This document shows positions 38,226 to 46,391 of a DNA stretch of 64,000 nucleotides, one piece after another. Within the stretch, counting starts at the first letter, position 1. Each line of letters opens with the position of its first letter. The notes below the pieces were generated by a model. That model made no database searches. It saw only the letters and a program-made list of their open reading frames with translations, and was not told the origin of the DNA. Origin of the DNA: Symploca sp. SIO1C2 (GTDB taxonomy: Bacteria > Cyanobacteriota > Cyanobacteriia > Cyanobacteriales > Coleofasciculaceae); contig JAAHFP010000002.1 in assembly GCA_010672925.1 (NCBI GenBank), positions 367,244 through 431,243 on the forward strand, in the 5' to 3' direction. The translations under genes were made by a program, and so were the position numbers.

Positions 38226-38502
38226 AAGGCAGAACCCACCCCTAACCCCTCCAAGGAGGGGAACCGGAGGCTCCGAGGGAAGAAAGCGCACAGTAGTGGG
38301 AGCATCTTGCTCCCTGGAAATTACACCAAAACAAGCAATATTTTCCCTGTAATCATACCAAATCCGGTTCTCAGACAAGGGTAAAAATAACTCAAAGTTC
38401 CCCAGAATTGGGGGATTTAGGGGGCGAAGCAATACCTTTTTTTTACCCGTATCATAACCAAAGCGAGCAAGATACAATCTTTACACCTAAGGAGAATTAA
38501 TC

Positions 38503-39513
38503 ATGTCTTTCCTCCAAACCGTTGATGCTAAACTATTTCACCAGGAAATTCCCTACAAACCGATGGGAAAATACGTCCACTTCCTCACAATACGAGTCAC
38601 TGAATCCTATCCTTTATTTCAAACTGATGGAGAATTAAATAAAGCACGAGTCAGGGCAGGAGTGCAAGATAAAAAGGCAATTAGTCGCCTCTCCATGTTC
38701 AAACGCAAACAATCTACTCCCGAACGTTTAGTCGGCAGGGAATTACTGCGGAACTATGGTTTAATGACAGCGGAAGAATGCGAGTATAACGTCAGTTTTG
38801 CCATGAATAATCCTGACTGTATTATCTACGGCTTTGCCATTGGCGACTCTGGTTCAGAAAAATCCAAAGTTGTGGTCGATACCGCCTTTTCTATTACAGC
38901 CTTTGATGAATCCCACGAAACCTTTACCCTTAATGCTCCCTTTGAAAATGGTACAATGGCATCGAAAGGGGAAAATGGCACTAAACCTGGTGAAGTTACC
39001 AGTCGCATTAATCAGCAAGACCATATCAGACCCCAGGTATTTTTCCCTAGTATTGTCACCTTAAAAGACCCTACCGAAGCCAGCTTTTTGTATGTCTTCA
39101 ACAATATTTTACGCACTCGTCACTACGGCGCCCAAACCACTCGCACCGGCAGGGTGAGGAATGAATTACTTGGGGTGATCTTTGCCGATGGGGAAATTAC
39201 CAGTAACCTGCGATGGACTCAGGCAATCTATGATCAGATGAAAGCTAAAAATACGATACATTCTCTAGATCCCTTGGATGAAGATGAGGTAATTACCGCA
39301 GCGGTAACGGCTATTGAGTCTCTTATGTCTAAAGAATTTATCGTTCACACTGACTTTATCGGTGATAGCTTTACTCCCCTATTAAATGAAGTGAAAGCAC
39401 TGACAGGAAGCGAAGCAGGAATTACCGCCATGTTGCAGCAAGCCGATACAGAAGCTAAAGCTTACGCTAATAAGCATATGAGTAAGAAGAAGACTACCGC
39501 TAAGTCGAAGTGA
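38503..39513 (+). CDS. csc2: Type I-D Csc2 (Cas7)
   Basis: Position between cas10d and csc1; RTRHYGAQTTRTGRVRNELLGVIFADGEITSNLRWTQ. Confidence 0.9.
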   Translation: MSFLQTVDAKLFHQEIPYKPMGKYVHFLTIRVTESYPLFQTDGELNKARVRAGVQDKKAISRLSMFKRKQSTPERLVGRELLRNYGLMTAEECEYNVSFAMNNPDCIIYGFAIGDSGSEKSKVVVDTAFSITAFDESHETFTLNAPFENGTMASKGENGTKPGEVTSRINQQDHIRPQVFFPSIVTLKDPTEASFLYVFNNILRTRHYGAQTTRTGRVRNELLGVIFADGEITSNLRWTQAIYDQMKAKNTIHSLDPLDEDEVITAAVTAIESLMSKEFIVHTDFIGDSFTPLLNEVKALTGSEAGITAMLQQADTEAKAYANKHMSKKKTTAKSK

Positions 39514-39516
39514 AGT

Positions 39517-39712
39517 ATGGAGACGCGGAGACGCGGAGACGCGGAGACGCGGAGATGGGGGACAAGGGGGACAAGGGGGACAAGGGAGGCAAGGGAGACA
39601 AGGAGGACAAGGGAGACAAGGGGGACAAGGAGGACAAGGAGGACAAGGAGGCAAGGGAGACAAGGGGGACAAGGAGGACAAGGGAGGCAAGGGAGACAAG
39701 GGGACAAGGAAG
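39517..39712. repeat. Tandem GACGCGGA and GGGGGACAA-type nonamer repeats
   Basis: Read directly. Confidence 0.95.
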
Positions 39713-39813
39713 TAATTCCCAATTCCCGATTCCCCATTCCTAAACAACTAATAACAAACAACCAATAACCAACAACTAATAACCAACAACCAATAACAAA
39801 CAACCAATAACAA

Positions 39814-40521
39814 ATGACAATTTACCGTTGCCAACTGGAGTTACACGATAGCCTTTATTTTGCTACTCGTGAAATTGGTAGACTCTATGAGACTGAACCT
39901 GTTATCCATAATTATGCTCTTTGCTATGCTTTGGGATTAGTGGATAGTGAAGTTTACTCGACTACTGTTCCCGCTGAACATTCCTATCGCTACTTTTGTC
40001 CCCAACAAGTACCCAAGTATGAGGAACATTTAACTCCTCTCAATCAGCAGGGGATTTACATAACTCCTGCACGATCAATTAACCATACGGCAATTCTCCA
40101 TACCTGGAAATATGCCAACAATAACTATCACGCCGAAATGCATAAGACTCAGAAGAATATTCCTAGTTTCGGCAGGGCTAAAGAAATTGCACCGGAGAGC
40201 AAATTTGAGTTTTTCGCCATCTCTCAACAGCCGTTAACCTTACCTAAGTGGATTCGGTTGGGTAAGTGGATGAGTAAAGCCGAGGTAACAGTAGAACCAC
40301 TAGAAAATTTTAAGCGATCGCGTGGTGAATTTACTTGTCCCTACCCCCTTAACCCTCTGGATGTGATGTTTACCAATCATGTTATCAGTTACGACGTAGT
40401 GAATATGCCACCAGTTAGCCTAATCCGCAATGTACATATCCAGGGTGAATACTACTATTGGAAGAAACCTCAAAATCTCCGCATTCCCGTACAAATGCAC
40501 TATCAATTTCAGGGTAGGTAA
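39814..40521 (+). CDS. csc1: Type I-D Csc1 (Cas5)
   Basis: MTIYRCQLELHDSLYFATREIGRLYETEPVIHNYALCYALG. Confidence 0.9.
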   Translation: MTIYRCQLELHDSLYFATREIGRLYETEPVIHNYALCYALGLVDSEVYSTTVPAEHSYRYFCPQQVPKYEEHLTPLNQQGIYITPARSINHTAILHTWKYANNNYHAEMHKTQKNIPSFGRAKEIAPESKFEFFAISQQPLTLPKWIRLGKWMSKAEVTVEPLENFKRSRGEFTCPYPLNPLDVMFTNHVISYDVVNMPPVSLIRNVHIQGEYYYWKKPQNLRIPVQMHYQFQGR

Positions 40522-40597
40522 AAAATTGTACCCATAATGTGGTGCGTTACGCTGCGCTAACACACCCTACTGGCGTGACACAGCTAAAATGGTTCAT

Positions 40598-40700
40598 TAG
40601 AAAGCTGAGGGAGCTGAGGGAGCTGAGGAAGCTGAGGAAGCTGAGGGAGATAGGGAGAAAAATCTATTGCACAGTTTTAGGTGGGTCACGGCACTACGAT
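40598..40700 (+). repeat. GGGAGCTGA tandem repeat plus conserved 3' tail
   Basis: gctgagggagctgagggagctgaggaagctgagg...attgcacagttttaggtgggtcacggcacta; relative at 53047..53124. Confidence 0.8.
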
Positions 40701-40857
40701 AGCTTTGATTTTAAGACTTCTTGCATCAATCCCGGAAGGGCGTAGCATTTGCGGACAACAATTTTGGTTTTACGGGTAATATGCTAGCGCCAATGCTACA
40801 CCCCTACAGCCAATTCCCAATTCTAAATTCTAAATTCTAAATTCTAAATTCCCAAAC

Positions 40858-41727
40858 ATGCCTTACAGCCTCATCCTCAATCTCCTCCCCCTCTCTCCCA
40901 TACCCCCTAAATTCCTGAGTGGCAGACATTTACATGCTCTTTTCCTCAATCTTGTCAGCTTTGTAGATAGGAAATTAGGTGACTATCTCCATGAAGCTAA
41001 AGCCGATAAAGCCTTTACCCTAAGTCCCTTACAAATTGTTCGTGATGCACCAACCCGCGATCGCAAAAATCGGCATCATATTCTCCAATGGCAACATGGC
41101 AAACCCATTCCCCCAGGTACTCCTTGCTGGTGGCGCATCTCCCTATTAGATGATGCTCTATTTAGCAAACTTACCTACCTCTGGCTCAATCTTAATCCAG
41201 AACAACCTTGGCATTTGGGACCTGCTGACTTAAAGATTACCAGTATTTTGGGTACTCCTCAAGGGGGTGTGGAGAGGAGGGCGCACGTCGGTGCGCCCCT
41301 ACAGGGGTGGGCAAATGTGGCGACTTATGCTCAATTATATGATCAGGCGTCTGAGAGTAATTGCAATCTTGATTTTGCCTTCTGTACTCCTACTGCTTTT
41401 CGACAGAGTAAATATGACTGTGCCTTACCTTCGCGAGAGTTAGTATTCAACAGCTTAATTAAACGCTGGAATCAATACAGTGGCATTGAATTTACCCATA
41501 CCTTAGTCGAGCATATTTTTCCCAGTTTTTTTGATATCCACACCGAAGTTGCCACTGACTCTCGTAGTAAGTTTATTGGCTGTATCGGAGCCATAAATTT
41601 TCGAATTTTGGGTAATGTTGAACCCCCTACTATTCAGCAAATTAATGCCTTAGCTGATTTTGCTCTTTATTCTGGAGTAGGGCGTAAAACTACTATGGGT
41701 ATGGGGATGGTGCAACGATTGAGATAG
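40858..41727 (+). CDS. cas6: Cas6 endoribonuclease with small in-frame insertion
   Basis: Cas6 position; C-terminal FALYSGVGRKTTMGMGMVQ (G-rich motif); insertion near 41275-41305. Confidence 0.85.
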   Translation: MPYSLILNLLPLSPIPPKFLSGRHLHALFLNLVSFVDRKLGDYLHEAKADKAFTLSPLQIVRDAPTRDRKNRHHILQWQHGKPIPPGTPCWWRISLLDDALFSKLTYLWLNLNPEQPWHLGPADLKITSILGTPQGGVERRAHVGAPLQGWANVATYAQLYDQASESNCNLDFAFCTPTAFRQSKYDCALPSRELVFNSLIKRWNQYSGIEFTHTLVEHIFPSFFDIHTEVATDSRSKFIGCIGAINFRILGNVEPPTIQQINALADFALYSGVGRKTTMGMGMVQRLR

Positions 41728-41833
41728 GGACAAGGATGACAAGGGGGATTAGGGGGACAAGGGGGACAAGGGGGACAAGGAGGACAAGAGGGATTAGGGG
41801 GACAAGGGAGATGAGGAGATATATAGGAGGAAT

Positions 41834-42229
41834 TTGGTGGTGAAGAGTCAATCATTTAAGAGTCATGAAGATTTGGCAATCTTTCAATTGGCATTTGATA
41901 CAGCAATGAAAATTTTTGAACTTTCCAAAAAATTTCCTGTGGAAGAACGATACTCATTAACTGATCAAATCCGCCGTTCCTCTCGTTCCGTTTGTGCAAA
42001 CTTAGCAGAAGCTTGGAGAAAACGTAGATATAAAGCTGCTTTTATTGCCAAGCTTAATGAATGTGAGTCTGAAGCTGCTGAAACCCAGGTATGGCTCAAG
42101 TTTGCTGTCAAATGTTCCTATCTAGATATTAACAAAGGAAGAGAACTATATGGTATTTACAATCAAGTTTTGAGCGGCTTAGTCAACATGAGAAACAATT
42201 CAGATAAATGGACTATCGGTGATAAATAG
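41834..42229 (+). CDS. Four-helix-bundle protein (S23/23S rRNA intervening-sequence protein family, Avd-like fold)
   Basis: LAIFQLAFDTAMKIFELSKKFPVEERYSLTDQIRRSSRSVCANLAEAWRKRRYKAAFIAKLNECESEAAETQVWL. Confidence 0.9.
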   Translation: MVVKSQSFKSHEDLAIFQLAFDTAMKIFELSKKFPVEERYSLTDQIRRSSRSVCANLAEAWRKRRYKAAFIAKLNECESEAAETQVWLKFAVKCSYLDINKGRELYGIYNQVLSGLVNMRNNSDKWTIGDK

Positions 42230-42339
42230 ACTTCTAGTAAAAGTCAGATAATAAAGAAAATCTCTCCCTTGTCCCCCTTGTCCTCCTTGTCCTCCTTGTC
42301 CTCCTTATCTCCCTTGTCCCCCTTGTCCATCTGATCTAA

Positions 42340-42948
42340 ATGTATCTAACCAAATCTATGAATAACACTGACTACATCCCAATCGCTTCTCTTAACCAAT
42401 ACAGCTACTGTCCTCATCGCTGTTGGCGGATGTTTTGTGCGGGGGAGTTTACGGATAATCAATACACAATTGAAGGTACTAGTTTACACGATCGCGTCCA
42501 TACTGTCGGGGAAGGTAATCGGGAAGAAACTTGGCAGATTCGGGCTATTTGGCTGAAATCTGAACGCTACCAACTGATTGGCAAAGCGGATTTAATCGAA
42601 TCAGAATCTGGTCAGTTTTATCCTGTGGAATATAAGCGGGGGTATAAGGGAGAGTGGGATAATAATGAGTTGCAGGTATGTGCTCAAGCCTTGTGTTTGG
42701 AAGAGATGACAGGACAAACTGTTACTACCGGTTACCTCTACTATACTCACTCTCACCAACGTCAACCAGTAGAAATTTCAGCTCAACTACGACAAGAAGC
42801 GATCGCGACTATTGAAGCAGTCTCCAATTTATTACAAACCGGTGCTATGCCTCAAGCTTCTTACTCAAAGCGTTGTAAAAATTGCAGTTTGTATTCCCAA
42901 TGTTTACCTCAAGCAGCAGCAAAGGTGAGGCGATATAAGGAGAATTAA
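42340..42948 (+). CDS. cas4: Cas4 nuclease
   Basis: YSYCPHRCWRMF ... VEYKRGYKG ... KRCKNCSLYSQCLP. Confidence 0.92.
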   Translation: MYLTKSMNNTDYIPIASLNQYSYCPHRCWRMFCAGEFTDNQYTIEGTSLHDRVHTVGEGNREETWQIRAIWLKSERYQLIGKADLIESESGQFYPVEYKRGYKGEWDNNELQVCAQALCLEEMTGQTVTTGYLYYTHSHQRQPVEISAQLRQEAIATIEAVSNLLQTGAMPQASYSKRCKNCSLYSQCLPQAAAKVRRYKEN

Positions 42949-42998
42949 GAATTAAGAATTAAGAATTAAGAATTGGGAATTGGGAATTGGGAATTGGG
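42946..42998. repeat. Heptamer repeat (GAATTAA)n(GAATTGG)n
   Basis: Read directly; reverse-complement counterpart at 44147..44180. Confidence 0.9.
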
Positions 42999-43127
42999 AT
43001 GCTCTCCCTCAAAGCTCTTTCTCAAAGTCCTCTTTTTAAAGACTCTTTCTCAAAGTCCCCCTTTCAAAGGGGGATTTAGGGGGATCAAGATGCAATAACT
43101 ACCATATCAAATTAAGGAAAATCAATC

Positions 43128-44132
43128 ATGGGAACTATTTACATTACCCACGAAGATTCATTTATCGGTAAAGTCGATGAACGGATTACTGTGAAAGTGG
43201 ATAAACAGAAACTGTTGGATGTTCCACTAATTAAAGTTAATGGTATTGTAGTTGTGGGAAGAGCTACAGTGTCTCCGGCAGTGGTTGCTGAATTGCTCAA
43301 CCGTCATATTCCCTTAAGCTTTATTAGAGCAACGGGTAAATATCTTGGTCGATTAGAACCAGAAATGACTAAGAATATTTTTGTTAGAAAAGCTCAGTGG
43401 CAGGCAGCAGGGGAATCGAAACAGGCGGTGCATGTGGTTCGAGGTTTTGTGCGGGGTAAATTGAAAAATTATCGCTATAGCTTACGGCGGCGGGAGCGGA
43501 ACTCTTCTGGGTTAGATTTGCAAGGGGCAATTACTCGTATTGATAAGGTAATTGCTCCGATTAATACCACTAGTTCGATTAATTCCTTAAGGGGGTTGGA
43601 AGGTTCAGGAAGTGCGGCTTATTTTGGCTGTTTGAATCAATTGATTCAGGGGTCAGAGTTTGAATTTGAAGCCAGACGTCGTCGTCCTCCTACTGATCCG
43701 GTGAATTCCCTCTTAAGTCTAGGATACTCTCTCTTGCGTCATGATGTACAAAGTGCTCTCAATATTGTCGGTTTTGACCCTTATTTAGGATATCTTCATG
43801 TAGAGCGTTATGGTCGTCCGTCTTTAGCGCTGGATTTAATGGAAGAGTTTCGTCCCGTAATAGTCGATTCTGTGGTATGTTCGGCCATCAATAAGCACTT
43901 GTTAAAGCCTGGTGATTTTACCAGTGAACCGGTGAGCAATGCTGTATCTTTAACGCCGGAAGGACTTAAGGTATTTCTACGGTTGTACGAACAGAAAAAA
44001 CAGTCAAAATTCAAGCATCCAGTGCTAAAGCGGCAATGTACCTATCAAGAAGCCTTTGAAATTCAAGCCCGACTCCTAGCCAAGTATCTGATGGAAGAAA
44101 CTGACCAATATCCACCGTTAATTGTCAAGTAA
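43128..44132 (+). CDS. cas1: Cas1 integrase
   Basis: Canonical Cas1: LRGLEGSGSAAYFG ... NSLLSLGYSLLRHDVQSAL ... GRPSLALDLMEEFRPVIVDS. Confidence 0.97.
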   Translation: MGTIYITHEDSFIGKVDERITVKVDKQKLLDVPLIKVNGIVVVGRATVSPAVVAELLNRHIPLSFIRATGKYLGRLEPEMTKNIFVRKAQWQAAGESKQAVHVVRGFVRGKLKNYRYSLRRRERNSSGLDLQGAITRIDKVIAPINTTSSINSLRGLEGSGSAAYFGCLNQLIQGSEFEFEARRRRPPTDPVNSLLSLGYSLLRHDVQSALNIVGFDPYLGYLHVERYGRPSLALDLMEEFRPVIVDSVVCSAINKHLLKPGDFTSEPVSNAVSLTPEGLKVFLRLYEQKKQSKFKHPVLKRQCTYQEAFEIQARLLAKYLMEETDQYPPLIVK

Positions 44133-44185
44133 ATTCCCAAAATCTTCAATTCTTAATTCTTAATTCTTAATTCTTAATTCCCAAA

Positions 44186-44464
44186 ATGCCCTACATAGTA
44201 ATATCCTACGATATCTCAGAAGACAAGCGCCGCACGAAAATCCACAATATCCTTAAGTCTTACGGGCAGTGGATGCAGTATAGTGTGTTTGAGTGCAACT
44301 TGAGTGATACTGAATATGCCAGGTTGCGATCGCGTTTAGCCAAGGTGATTAAACCAGACCAAGATAGCATCCGTTTCTACTTCCTCTGTGGTTGTTGCCA
44401 AAATAAGGTAGAACGTATCGGCGGTGAACAACTTCGCGATGAGACCATATTCTTTGTATCTTGA
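44186..44464 (+). CDS. cas2: Cas2
   Basis: MPYIVISYDISEDKRRTKIHNILKSYGQWMQYSVFECNL. Confidence 0.97.
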   Translation: MPYIVISYDISEDKRRTKIHNILKSYGQWMQYSVFECNLSDTEYARLRSRLAKVIKPDQDSIRFYFLCGCCQNKVERIGGEQLRDETIFFVS

Positions 44465-44571
44465 TAAGGAGTCACCGAGACAGTCTCAATGAAAAAATTT
44501 TTTCACTACCATGCATGAAAATCTCTCTCTCCGCGTCTCCGCGTCCCCGCGTCCCCGCGTCTCTTTCAATT

Positions 44572-44821
44572 GGCGCTAAAGGGTAGGTGTTTTTTTGCAC
44601 CTCCTAAAAAAAACGGCTAAATCGCTTTCTGTACAAGAGTTTGAGGTGTGTTAGTGAAAAATTTCTTTAGCGCTTTTTCTGAAATGCTTATGGTGACTGG
44701 ATTTGAGGGTATTTTAAAAATAAGGTGTTTGATTAACCAGGGGCTGAAATGCTATATTTTGATTCATTAGCACCTTTGAACCTTGAAAACTACATACAGC
44801 AAGGGTTCCTGAATGCCGCCC
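44572..44821 (+). promoter_or_regulatory. CRISPR leader 3
   Basis: Diverged homologue of leaders 1 and 2. Confidence 0.85.
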
Positions 44822-45511
44822 CTCGCAATTGCTCTGAATCCCTATCAGGGATTGAAACGCAAATCAGACACAAGCAGCTAACAATACCAACTCGCAATTG
44901 CTCTGAATCCCTATCAGGGATTGAAACACTTTATGCTTCCATCTTCCACCTCACTAGATATTTTCCTCGCAATTGCTCTGAATCCCTATCAGGGATTGAA
45001 ACGCAAGGGCATTCATTTTTATTACAGCCACATTCAACCTCGCAATTGCTCTGAATCCCTATCAGGGATTGAAACAACTGGTAATTGGTAACTAGCAACT
45101 GGTTAATTGGCCTCGCAATTGCTCTGAATCCCTATCAGGGATTGAAACGATTAGGGTAAGTGGCTCGACCGTTTCCTTTGACCTCGCAATTGCTCTGAAT
45201 CCCTATCAGGGATTGAAACGCAACGTGTGATTTTTTGAGAACAGTTGTGATTTCCTCGCAATTGCTCTGAATCCCTATCAGGGATTGAAACAATTTGACT
45301 TCGTACTTGAATTTACTGACAGTGTCGTCCTCGCAATTGCTCTGAATCCCTATCAGGGATTGAAACTCAGACCCAAAGCTTATTTGTATATGAGATCCAA
45401 TCTCGCAATTGCTCTGAATCCCTATCAGGGATTGAAACATCCAATTCTCTAAATCTACCCTGTGACCAACAGAACTCGCAATTGCTCTGAATCCCTATCA
45501 GGGATTGAAAC
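44822..45511 (+). CRISPR. CRISPR array 3: 10 repeats, 9 spacers; repeat CTCGCAATTGCTCTGAATCCCTATCAGGGATTGAAAC
   Basis: Repeats at 44822, 44891, 44966, 45039, 45112, 45183, 45255, 45330, 45402, 45475. Confidence 0.98.
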
Positions 45512-45519
45512 AGGGCTGC

Positions 45520-46275
45520 TTATATCTCAGGGGATTTGGCTCTGGTTGATTTTTGCAAAGCAACAAAACCGTAACCATACCAATCGTGATACTCTCTGTA
45601 CATTTCAATCTCCCGCTGCTCATTTTCGAGAACAGCTAACGCCTCTGCATCATTCTTATATATCTGACCAAGGTCATTAATTTTTTCTTGCAGTGGCAGA
45701 TAGTAGTTCCACCATGCCTTCTCTGGAAGAATGAAATTTCCAATTAAATCATATCCCCATTCAGGAACCAGATTTAACACCTCCTCCCATGTCCTCATTC
45801 CAGGATAATTTTCTCCCCAATAAGATTGAATAACCTCTGGTGGTTGAGGCTGCAACCAAACTAGCTCACTCACAACCAAATACCCACCAGGTTTGAGCAA
45901 AGCCTGCCATTGCTTTAAGCCTTCTTCCAAGCCAATGATATAAATCGAGCCTTCAGCCCAGAGTAAATCAAATGTTGCTTCCGGAAAAGATAGAGCCAAC
46001 ATTGATTGATTTAAACAGGTAATTTGGTTGAGCAAACCCAGGGCAGTGGCTTGGTCTTGAAGATAATCTAAATATGGTTGATGATTATCGATTGCGGAGA
46101 TGTGACCATCGGTTAACCTAGCTAGTTCTAAGGTTTGTGCCCCCGGACCACAGCCAATATCTAGAATCTTGGGTTGCACTAGCTGAGGAAGCATCTGCCA
46201 TGCCTGCCGAGTGTATTCGTCTCCACCAGGACTTTCCTTGGGAAGATTGTTGTGAATTTCCAAAAAAATTTCCAT
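45520..46275 (-). CDS. Class I SAM-dependent methyltransferase
   Basis: ILDIGCGPGAQTLELARL ... LLKPGGYLVVSELVW. Confidence 0.88.
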   Translation of the reverse strand: MEIFLEIHNNLPKESPGGDEYTRQAWQMLPQLVQPKILDIGCGPGAQTLELARLTDGHISAIDNHQPYLDYLQDQATALGLLNQITCLNQSMLALSFPEATFDLLWAEGSIYIIGLEEGLKQWQALLKPGGYLVVSELVWLQPQPPEVIQSYWGENYPGMRTWEEVLNLVPEWGYDLIGNFILPEKAWWNYYLPLQEKINDLGQIYKNDAEALAVLENEQREIEMYREYHDWYGYGFVALQKSTRAKSPEI

Positions 46276-46309
46276 TGGCCACCGTTTCAGTAAACTTTAC
46301 TTTCGTTAC

Positions 46310-46339
46310 TGTAGAGACGCGCCATGGCGCGTCTCTACA
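46310..46339. repeat. 30-bp palindrome, copy 3
   Basis: Identical to 3016..3045. Confidence 0.95.
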
Positions 46340-46391
46340 TGGGTTGGGAAGGCAAGTTATAATTCAACCAACCCCCTAATCTGCTCAACCG

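Noticed and set aside
39382-39803. Pro/Cys/Leu- and Lys/Gly/Asp-rich ORFs over the (GGGGGACAA)n tract, both strands
   Set aside because: Frame-independent translations of a microsatellite; same for 60142..60337 and 41667..41855.
45076-45111. Array-3 spacer 4 (AACTGGTAATTGGTAACTAGCAACTGGTTAATTGGC) as a self-targeting spacer against host tandem repeats
   Set aside because: Low-complexity similarity only; no matching stretch found in this window.
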